Below are positions 49,129 to 61,100 of a stretch of 64,000 bases of DNA, in pieces (within the stretch, counting starts at the first letter, position 1; the number at the start of each line of letters is the position of its first letter). Source of the stretch: Smittia aterrima (lineage: Eukaryota > Arthropoda > Insecta > Diptera > Chironomidae); contig CP093829.1 of assembly GCA_033063855.1 (NCBI GenBank), forward strand, positions 3,730,243 to 3,794,242, written 5' to 3'. A program made the translations under genes and the position numbers. The notes beneath the pieces were generated by a model that saw only the letters and a list, made by a program, of their open reading frames with translations, made no database searches and was not told where the DNA came from.

Positions 49129-52100
49129 ATGGAGAAATCATCGAAGAAATGGTCGTTGGGCAACATTCTCTTCCGTAAGAGTAAGAAAGACATCCCTCAG
49201 GCAGATTTCAGTTCAGACGAGGATGATCGTAAGGCGGGCTTTGGTGTCGACTACAACAAAAATATGTCAGTGAAGGCGAAGACAAATAAACATCTTGTTC
49301 AGAGCTTTGATCAACAGCAATACTCCGTTGCTAACCCCGAATTTCATTATTTCAAGCCTTCGCAACAACAGCCACAACCACAATATCGACAGCCACAAAT
49401 CTATGCAAATCAAAATAATTTGGAGTTGATCAATAATCAATTGAATCTCGAGAAGAATCGACCAGCACAGCCACAATATATTTACAACAATAACAACGGT
49501 TATCAGCATTATCAGGGCTCATCACAAGACGAGAAGTCATCGTACAATTCACTGTCGTCTCCAATAAACAAGAACGGCAGTGAAACTGGCAGTCGAACGA
49601 GTTTGAATAAACGAACACGCAATGCTCGTAATGAGCGTTACTATCAACGAATCATGAGAGAAGATGGTCGACCTGTGACGGTCTACGGAAGCGTCAACTC
49701 CATCGAAAATCAAAATTACCAGCCGGCATTGAATGGAGCACAAAATCGTCTCTCAGCGTCGATTAAAAGCTCATCGTTGTGCAGCTCGGAATTCACGTTG
49801 CCATCAAGTCAACAATCTCACAGTCTGCCCATACCGCGATATCGCAGTAATCCCGAAGAAGACAAAGACGATTATGAGAACATACATGAAGTTGATGACT
49901 CACTTCCACCGCCAATCCCTCCTCGCGATCCAAGTCGTCGACTTTCTATTAACAATTCGTCAGTCACTCAGCAGCCTTATTACTTCGACCATGCTCTACA
50001 GAAATATGTGATTTTCAACACAAATGGAAAATGCTTTAGCGACGATAAGTTGTGGAAGAATGAAGTCGAGTTAAGGCCATCGAGCATTAAGCTTGATAAG
50101 AGTATCGCAAAGCAACAACACGATATTCTCCGACCACGATCACGTAAACCTCTCAACCTGAACACGAACCTTGATAACGAGTGTGTCTTTAGTTCTGAGG
50201 ATGTCGTTGATAATCCGTATTATCCTGTCGCTCAAAGCAAACGTTCGAAGAGTGCCATAGACTTCGAGAAGCTAATGAACGAGCCAACGAGAAACAAATC
50301 AGCAATGCGTTCGAGGAATCTCACGAGTGTTGAGCCGATAAGATATCTTCCAGTTCAGTTACAACCTCCATCGGATGAGCTCATTGCATTGCGCAAGAAA
50401 TATTCATCAGCCGAAGATGTTAATAAAAATAAAGTGAACTCGATCTTACGGCCACCCACCGCAAATGCAAACACACCTGGCTCCAGAAAGTCTTTCAATG
50501 CGATGGATTTGAAAGTGAAAACAAACGGAAATGTGAGCTCGAATCTCGATGATGCAATAAACGAATTGGAGCTGATGTATAAGAGTCTCGTGAAAGACGA
50601 GGGTTTGATCGAGCGACGATCGGAGCGTCGCGATGTGCCAACGCCTACAAATTTCTCGATGATGATGCGAAAGTATGAAGAGTACGAGAATGAGGAGAAC
50701 AAAAACGATAAAGAACCTGACATTGTGTTGGATGATGTCTTCTCTAGAAATCTGAAGCATGCCAATCAAATGTTGAAGCCCTCTGATCCGTTGCCATTTG
50801 GCATTCCCAACACAAAGTTGGGCATCATTCCACCAAAGCCTTCGCAAGATTACTTGTCAGTCGAGCCGATTCAAATGAGAAAGTCGATGATTCTTGCGCA
50901 AAACAATCCTGATTTAATTGCCGACGACCTCGCTGTCAGGAATTTGAGAAAAGATAATCCAAGCTACGGTCGACGACGTAACTTGATTGAGATTGATAAC
51001 AATCATTTCATGAAACGCAATCATACATTGTCTTCACTCTCCGATCACATTTATAACGGAATTTTGAAAGATTCGACCAAACCTTCAGGCGGCGGCAAGC
51101 TTCAAGATTATCTCCACATCGACCCAATTAAGCTTGAAGACAGCAAGAGCAAGAATGGCGAGCCGCAGAAACAACGTTCAGCGGAATTCGAGGAGAGTTT
51201 AAATGCTTTGGTCATTGAATCAAAAGCCATAAGCCAAAAATTAGAAAAGGATTTGTCAAAATTAAAACGCGAATCTGTCACACCAAACCCTCCAAAGACA
51301 ATCGCGAATCTGTTGGACTTTAGAAAATCAGTTGAAAGAGAAAAACAAAAGAAGTCGACGTCGAAATCACCAATCAAATCGATATTGCGAAACTCTTCGA
51401 CACCCGCTGAGGAGTTTACAAAGCCTAAAGTCTCAACAACTTCCACAGCATGCTCCCCGTTCAAAGAATTTGAAATTGCTTCGCCTGTTCGTGAAATCAT
51501 TCATAGTCAAGCACCAAAGCAGCAGAAGGCTGAGAAAATTGGAAATTTGATTAAAATGTTCAACACAAATATTTCACCCGAGCCGGTCAAGAAGACGACT
51601 CCCCATAAAGTCGTCGTCGTTGAGAAGCCGTCAAGAAAGATTTCAGACATTTCGGGAATGTTTAATAAGTCCCTTGAGGTTGAAGCGAAACCACCAACTC
51701 AACCGTCTGGCATTCGAAAGACGATGTCAAACGAAGAAAAGTTCATTGCACCGCCAATCGTTGTCAGTCCAACGAAGATGAACATGAGAATCGTAAGCCC
51801 GAAGATTTTGATGAGCCCAGTGGGCAAGTCAAAAAGTCAGAATGACGTTGAGTCGAACATAAATAATATTAAAGAGCTTATTGAGCAAATCAAGCATACA
51901 GAGTTTGATAAGAATCGGCCGAACACAACGAAACCTGATCTTCTGAAGACGACGCACTGCGACTTGCCGGATTACGACAACATCAAAGACGATTATGAGA
52001 TGACAGATGGACGCTTGGAGAGGATTGCAAAGCCCGACGTCTTAGAACCGTTGAAAGTTTTGATTCCAAAAGAATCGTCGACCGAAGAGAATTCTCCGGA

Positions 52101-55100
52101 AAGCAAATCAATCACAACGACGTGTTCGTCACTGCGTGAAACTTCCGTTGATAGTTCATCAAAGGACTCCACGAAAAGCGATCACTTTGATGAGTCTACT
52201 GCCATTTACAAAGATGCTATCGAGTTTTTACATGAGACAGCTGAAGCGAAAGTCGAGAAGGAACATAAGTCACCAATCAAGTCAATGCAGCATGACAAGC
52301 ACGAAGTGTTGAGTTACATTGACAAGATTAACGAGAATTTGTCTTGCGTGAAGAACGACGAGAAGCCGAAATATAATGTCAAGGAAAGTGTCTCAAAGCT
52401 GGAGCTTAAGCTTTCAATGAGTCGTCAAAATTCCGAGACCTCTGAGGCTTCACCTTCAACTCCAAAATTCATAACTCCTCCAGTACACATTCAACCAGTA
52501 ACTCTTCCGAAAATCGGTCCATCCGACACTGAATCACTCTACAACTCTGCTGAAGAGCTATCGATGATCTTTGGCCATGGCGAGCAAGCGCAGGCGAATG
52601 TTCCAGTGCAACCAGGTAAAATAATCGAGGAAGACTTCGAAGCTGAGTTTGACAAGATTGCGCATGATAACGAGATTGTCGATGATAAACTTTTAGATGA
52701 AAATTTTGTGACGCTTACTGACCTTAACAATAATAACGATAACTGCATCGACTTTGAGCTGAAGCAAGCCGCAAATGATAATGAAATATCAAAGACTGTT
52801 GACGAGTTATACAAGTCAGCATCGCCAGACTTTCGATCGCCACAAAACAACAACAATAACCACAGCTTGACTACAACTGACTTGAGTAAGCTTAATGATT
52901 TTCAAACTAAACAGATGATAAATAGAAAGCCGCCAGCAAGCACTTCTAACACTCGTAAGACTGGCGGTTGCTCAAAAACTGATAACAGCACAAGCTCAAG
53001 CACACAGTCACCTCTTAAAACTCAATGCATTTTACTTGCTTGTCTTTACTGTATCATGTTGTACTTGCAGTTCATAATTTTCAATTTTAAATCGAGTTGA
53101 AATGTTTATTTGTTTTTTTGTTAGATCGCATTTGTCTTTTTAATTTTCATTTGTTTTTTTTTTGTCGAAGCTTCAAATTTATTCTGAATTCTTCTCGTCT
53201 GAGAAAAACTCAGAGCAAAACCATTTAAGCTTCAGTTTGAATAAATATTTGACACTTTTTGTTATGCAAAGAGCGTTGTCTGATCCAGCCGAAAAGATTC
53301 TGCGGCTAAAGCCTTCCAAAGGGAACTTGCGATGAAAATCTCTCGATGAGATTATTGCATCAGTTTGACGTTTATCACGTCTCGACATTACTCAACATGT
53401 AAAATTGGAGAATAAAATCGATTCAAGATAATCGGAAAGCATAAAAGTGGCACGAAATTTCACGATGCATAATGTGGCAAGAAATTCTCTCGCGCTCTCG
53501 CCGCGATATCGAGATATTTGTCAATAAAATACATTTTCTTTAATCGGACGGCTGCGATCGATTAAAATTGGCGCAGAGGGCAAGCTATCAATGGTTACAA
53601 GCAAATCGGAACTTTACGTTTCATAAGTTTCCAATTCCCTTTTCTGCCAAGACGTGTGGTAAGTGCTTGAGAAAGAAACAAGGCAACTTTCACTTACTGC
53701 CTGACGATGAGCGAGCGCGGCAAAAAAACCTTTAAAGTTGCGAGAGGGCTACAAACGGTTTGAATGTGATTCCTTTCAGCGAAAATGGCCATAAATACAT
53801 TTTATGATCTTAATGTGTGTCTCTGAAGACAAGAAAAGAAAACAGATGTAAATGAGTTTCTTGACTTTCGTTTTCATCTTAGGGCCCTGCAGGGCAGCGA
53901 AAGCAAAACCAGCGAAATGATAAACGGCACAATCAATTGGGTAATACTCAGTGAACTTCTCAGCTCAACTGCTCGCACATTCCGTCTTATACTGACAACC
54001 ACAATAGAGTCATAAATACTTAAAGAAAACTGGACTCGACGGTTATGCATGCAGTTAATTTATTTTGAGCAGCTTTAGGTTTGCTTACGGCTTTTCAAAA
54101 GCTGCTCCGCCAGTTTTTCAGCGAAACATATTTTCGCGTAAAATAAGAAAACGATCTTGAGATGAAATATCTCGCGAAATATCTTATGCAATGCGTCGTG
54201 TGATGCGAGAGAGAAACTTCCGAACGAAAAACCAACAAATCAAATCCACCTGCTTCGCGTGTGAGACTCGATTTGATTCATTTAATAACGTGAGACGATG
54301 ACAAGCATGTCACTAATCGATGGTTGCGCAAATTGCTTTTCCAATAACGTGCCCCAACTGTAATTGCATTGACATTTTCCTCGAGAGAGAGACTGGAAAA
54401 TCATTGTGACTAATGGGCGAAGACACAATGGATGCTAAAATTAATAAAAAGTTTTTGTTGTGATCGTTAGATTCGTGTGCCACTTTTATGCTTTTCAATT
54501 GAACTTGGATGAAGTCTAAGAAAGAAAAACAGGTTGGAGTAGATTTTGAAAGCAATTGCAGTTAAGCGCGTAATCATCATTAAAAGTTTCAAGCCACGTA
54601 CGGTTACTTAACGAAATGCAATACTTTGTAAATATTCTTAGACGTTAGACATAAATTATTGATGAGAAATCGTTTTATTTCTTAAGCCATGAAGTTCATA
54701 AAATATTCATTTGACGAGCCCGAAAAAAAATATGAGAACCATTGCCCGTTGACCTCTTGGCGTTTCCATGAGCGGCACAGTTGAAAATTATCCACACGAG
54801 AGCATGCCTAAGTGTAAATGTTACCTCATAAAAATTACAATAAGACTTTTGTATGTAATCTCGTCGATTTTTTTGCATCTTCATCTTTCGCAAAGCAGAC
54901 TTTTGTTGAATATTAATTTGGCTTTGATTTCATAATGCTCCGGCTTAAAGCCTTTGAATGATTGAGACATTCGAATCGTGGAGAAGATTGATCGATGACG
55001 TTAACAGGAAGCAAATATTTTGTTTTTGTCTGGAATTTTTTTCTTTAAACTTTGAGCGCGATTTATCGTTTAATTGAATTATCGTGCCAATTTTTTTTAT

Positions 55101-58100
55101 CAACTAAGTTAATCTCTGGTATCAAAAAAAGAGTTTTAAGCTAAAAAAAATGCCAAACTATATTTTAGATTAAAAGGAAATAGATTTTATGATATAAACT
55201 CTTTTTAATGTTTATGGAATTTTTAAGTTTTTTATTATTTTGTGTATCGCTGAGTCTGTTTCGTAATAAAACTGTAAAACTAAAGATGATTTGAGAGTGT
55301 TTTATAGCAACGCGAAAAGTCGAAACTAATTTTGTTTGTGCTTGTAAGTTTTACTAACAAAAATTGTTTCCCTAACTCCTCCATCCCCAGAAGCTCTTTA
55401 ATATTTTTCTGTTTGATTTCAGCTTGATTTATTGCATAAGAGAAACCTTGTGAAGCTTGTTTAGTTCGAGTTTTTTTTTTGCGTTCACTTAATGTTTGCA
55501 GCTTCCCATTTACTTTCCTTTTGATTGCAAGTTTTTCTGTTTCGTTTTTTAATTATTTCACTTGAACAGCAAATAATTTCGTTTTCTTCATTTTTTCTGT
55601 TTCAAACTTTTAATTTCTTCCATCAAAACTTGTCAATGTCCCTCAACCACGCGCAACAGATGCAACATTGTTAGAATTAGAGAAAACGCTTCGCGATGCC
55701 ACCGCCAAGTTCGCTGATAACCAGTAAAGTCTTTGCAAATCTTTATTAAACGCTCGTGCTGTGATGTGTAAATATGATAATTGACGAATGTCACGAACTG
55801 ATATTTATGAGCGTAATGTGCATTTACAGAATAGAGGAATGTCCAAGCGGCACCAACATCGGCTCACGACTCAAATGCAAGCTAGCAATGTCAAGTATTT
55901 AAACCTTTACCCTATTACAGAAGTAGAAATAGACAGAATCACTGATGACTCCACACAGCTTCACACAGTAATTTATTGAAATTCATTTATTGATTTTTAT
56001 CAGAAAGTCCCGCAATTATCTTTAAATTGTTTCATCCATCACACTCTTCACGTTTCAACAGGGCTCGACTTGGTGACTGAGATTCGATTCTAAAATAATT
56101 TGCTCTCAGTTCTTTCATTCGAGCCCTGCATCTGCATCTAAAGCTGGGCGTGCATAATTTCCAAAACAGTTTTAATGTGAAGAGAAGGCCATTTAATCCA
56201 CGCCACTCATGAGAAAGCTGCTCATAAATTATGATTAATAAAAGATTTATTAGAATGTTGTTATATATTTTTGGAAATGTCATTTGCATGTTCATAAACG
56301 AATAACTCAGATAATAAAAAGAAGAATCATGAATCATAAAATCGTGCAGTCACTTGAGATCAGGTTGATCTGATCTTGGAATGTTTCCAATCATGTCAAA
56401 TTTCCACCAGGTTCAGCTCACTTTGAAATCATAATAATAGTCGATGATGATGATGCGTTGGCGGTTACGTGATGATTATCGATGAGAAGAGAAAAGGAAA
56501 TTTGTGGTTGATGTGAGGAAATTTTCTCTGACTTTTGGTCGTTTCGTTTTTGCGGTCTCAATTGTAATTACTTCCCTTGAAAGTCAGTTCATTTTCCAAA
56601 AAGATCGTAAACATTATTTATGTTTCTAAATCAAATACCACTCAAGGACAAACTCGAATATCCATTACCGGGATGTGCTTTAGCATCATCTGCGTCAGTG
56701 CTTACTAACAGATCAAACGACGTGAGGTGCTTGCATCACAGAGCTGGTTTTCTGTAAGGGAATGCTATTTGTAAAACGTCGAAGCAGCACGAGGGAGAAC
56801 TTTAGACACGATCGTTTGAAAGATTCGTGTGCTCTCATTAGCGCTCGCGGCGAAAAGATTTTCGCTACTTTGATGATGAGATCATTGCTCGGGAAACCAG
56901 AAATTTGGCAAACGTCCCAAAAATCTATTTTTGTCGTCTTTGCGTCTTGATCTGTAAGAAAGTTCAGGGATTGTCCATTTAGCTTTCATTCTCCTCGTCA
57001 TTCTCACATTGACAATTGTCAACCCTGCGAAGTTAAATTTGCTCGTCTAATCAAGCTCATGGTGCAACTGTTTAATCGAACTGTGACTCGAACGCTCAGA
57101 AATCGCGTCGCTCGGAAAACCCAGAAGAGAAGAAAAACTATTTTTGAGTGAAAACACTCGCGCTCGGATCCATGAGCCTACGCGATTCTCCTTTGCCGCG
57201 AAAACACATTTTGTGATCGTCTCCCGTGATATTTCTCTCCCTCAGTTTCAAACTCTTCTTCAAACAGGAAAAGTCGATTCGCGTGATTTTCCGATATTTT
57301 CTTTATTTCATTTTTCTTTTTGGAAGATGCTCTTGTGAGCATTTGTGCTAAATTGAAGTAATTGACACTTGTTCGTGACTCAGTGGAACAAAATGGAGGA
57401 CAACGAAAATAAATCAAACATTCGCGGTAAAGAAGGAAAATTAATTTTTCGGAGGATTTCTATTTTCAAAACGAACCCTTTCCAAGACACTCTCACACAC
57501 ACACTCTCGCTCGCTTTCATCTGCTTGCAAGTTAACGCTTAACTCATTTCATCAAATTTGAAGAAAATGAAATCTTATTGACACATCATTCGAATTTAAT
57601 TTTTAGATTTAATCAGTGCAACATTAAAACCATCCGACAAACCGAAATGTGATATAAATAATAACAGAGATGAGTGTAAAGCTGAATCTTCCGAGGAAAA
57701 AGTTGAAAGTGATGAAAAGCCTGAGAAATGTAAGCCAAAGCAAATGGTCGGGCTGTTTCCACTTGATCTCCGATCGGAATTAAAACAACGTGTGGGTGGA
57801 GGGAAAGTTGGATTTAGTTTGAAGAAGTCAGTGACGAATGTCGACGTTCTCAATAAAAATAAGCCTCCGAGTGCAGCAATTCCCATCAAACTTCCTGCTT
57901 CGAAACCTTCAGATTTTCTCAAGTCAATCCGTCAACAAGAAGCTCACAAGAAAGCTACGCAAGACGACAGTGACGATGAGGGCGGACAAGAGAAGCTCTC
58001 GTTCAAGGAAAAACTTCAGCTGATAGAGAGAAGCAGCAGTCGCAGTCTTGTTAATCCATTGTAAGTCAAAATGTTTCTAAGAATTTGAGATTGCGCAAAA

Positions 58101-61100
58101 TTCCCGCGACAGCGTTGGAATTGTGAAAAGAATTCATTCAAGGCTAGCACAGTCACGTGTTCACAGCTATCCCTCTCGGGGCTTTGACATAAAGAATGCT
58201 ATTTGCTCTGTCTGATTCCGTAATTAATACGTTTATGATAATTGACGGGTGAGCGGAGTAATTTCATTGCCATTTTCAAGAATCTTTTAATAGTCGTTTA
58301 AAAGAAACATTAAACACAAATCGATGAGGAGGTTTGACGTGTAAGGAAAGTTTTTTAAATTGTTTTTAATTCACTCAACTGGTCAACCGCCTTTCTTACC
58401 TCAAGTGTCTTAAAAAACTGATAGTTCAAGAGTTCATGAGTAAACGAAAGTTCAATTTATTCGCTTTTGTCTATCGTACGCTTACAATTCATGACAATCA
58501 CAATTGCGACGTGGTTCACCTTGAATTGTGAGCTGGAATAAAGTTAGAAGCTCAATTCGCTGGCATTATAGCCGACGAGCAATGAATAACATTCAATAGC
58601 TGAGTAGATGTTGAGATATGAATGAACCTGTCGATCCGGGTCAACAATGGAATGTTTTGAGAAATTGCGATGGCTTGTCTCGAAGGCGAAACTCAATTAA
58701 GAAGTTACAGCAATATTGCATTTATGACACAATTTAAGTCTCCGGATTACCTGTTGCTTGTAAAGTGCCGAAAAAAAAACGACAGCGAAAGGAAGGAAAG
58801 AAGTCGTAAATCCTGACTTAAATGGAAATCGACTGTTTTATGATGGACAAGAACATTTGAGGGCAACTCATGCAAAACTTGAGCAAAACGTAATGGGAGA
58901 TGACTCAATTGTCTCGGTTAACAAACAACGACAGTCTAATGATTTTTACGATTTGCGATTCCAACAGAGATAAAATCAAGTGGAAGTCGACTGAAGGATT
59001 TCGTTCTCGTTGTCAAAAAAAATAAACAAAAACATGAATTTTATTTTCAATTCAGGTAACGAATGAGTAAACTGATTTAAGGATTATTGATGAGATTGAT
59101 TTGAAAGGGAGATAGTTTGAAATATGAGCAAAAGGAATGAAGATTGGAAACGAAGATGAAGAGAGCAGTTTGAGATTGAAGTTATTGAAGGGCTTTTCGT
59201 AAATTTTGTTTAGTCAGCTGGGATCAAGAACCTTCATTTAGTCAAAGTTTCTCAAAGTTACATTAATAATTATTGAACTTAAATTAATTTTCTTTAAGAA
59301 ACTTTTTTAAGAAAACCGTTAAGTGCTCACATGTTGAAAGTTTGTTTTTGTAAATTTGAAAGCTTCAACTCAGTCAAGACACAAAAGCTGAGACACTTAT
59401 TTTCTAACTGTGAACGCGTCTTTAGTTGTCTGCAGTGTGAACGCGCCTTTAGTAGAGAAGTAAACAATTTCTTCATTCAGTTTGTTTCCTTCAGACGCGG
59501 CGGTAACTTTAATCTTTTTAATATTGTTCTCTTACGTTTTCTTAATAATTTACTGATAAGAACGGTACGGAAGTGACTCAGTTGCATTGATAAGTGTTGT
59601 GAAGTTATTTACCGCTGATTTATAGACAAACAAAAAATATTAGAAAACGAAAGTTTTTTGTTTATTGATTTTTCGTTCGCCGCCAAGAGATTAAAAATAA
59701 TTTTGTCTGGAGGACAAATCAACTCCGTTAATCAAATATATCGACCACCAAGAGTCCAGGTAAATCAATAACCGAAAGTCTTAGAAAGATATTTTTGTCT
59801 GATGTGTGAATGTTAAAGATAAATGTTATGCAAAGGTGAAGTGTGCAAACTGTTAAGTCACAACGGTCGACCTTTACATGAAAACCATGAATCACACCCA
59901 AGTCAGTTTCTTTTAGTGTGAAGGTATTTTTCTCGTTGATTGTCAGACGCGCATGGAAAGAAATTCGTGATAAACAGACAAAGAACACTTCCGACGTTTA
60001 AGTGCCTTTTAAAACCTTCGCTTTGAAGCATCTCTCGGTAATCTCTTGAAAGTTCGTTTAAAAGACCATAAAAAGCATAAAAATAGAAACAAAGAAGAAA
60101 ACTTTATTGATTTCTTTCCTTCTTCAAATTGTTTCGTCTGCTTTTGAAAGAAACGTCGAACATGTAACATGAAGAGGAAATAAAATTTCTCTTCTCTTGT
60201 TAAAGGGACAAAAGAAATCATCACCTGGTAAATCTCAAAAGTTAGTTTTCATTTTATGTTACGTAGTAATCGGAAAGCGAATCGTATGAGTAATACGCGA
60301 CCTTCAGTTTCCGCCTCAGCCGTTGACGTCTCGCATTAGTGGGTCCGTTCAAGGGCAGACTCCATGTACGGTCACATGCTGACAATTCCAATTCAATAAA
60401 CTAATTGAACGCGTAAGAGTTCATTAACTACGAGTGGACACACTCTCGATTGGAGAAACCGGAGACGTGCCACATGTTTATTTGAATCAATCACGTCATC
60501 GCATTACACACTCAAGCTAATTGCTCAATTTTCAATTAAGCTTTAATGCAATTACAAATAGTTTTTGCGGCGGATATAAACGCAGCTGTAAATGTTATGC
60601 AAGTTTTTTTTTTATTATTGTAAAGCAAATCTCGTGTCGAAAGCTTCAATCAATCTTCTTGATGAGATTCGCAGCTGACTAAAAAATAAAATAATTTCAT
60701 GAATCGCATTCGACTTTACTCGACGAACCCAGATTTTATTTTTCCAGTTGATAACGAGAACTAATCGCCGCTTTGCATTTGTAATTACGAGAAAAAGAAG
60801 AAAATGTTGTGCAATTGCGATAAAACCAGATTTTCAATTTGCACAAAGTTCTCTCTGAGCTCAACAAGTGCTCAACATTGTAAACTTGTTTTTCCACCTT
60901 CTGAACTTGTCCGAGAACATAAAATTATTTTTTTCTCATTCTCTGTTTCATTCAAACTTTTATAGATCAGATCGCCACTCGTTGGCAAAGAGCAAAAGCT
61001 ACGCCATCACCCCACAGACATCGTCGGAGCCTCTGAAAGTGAAATTAGAGAAAACGAATGATTTAGAAAAGGAAAGTGAAGCAAACGCTGAAGAAACTTC

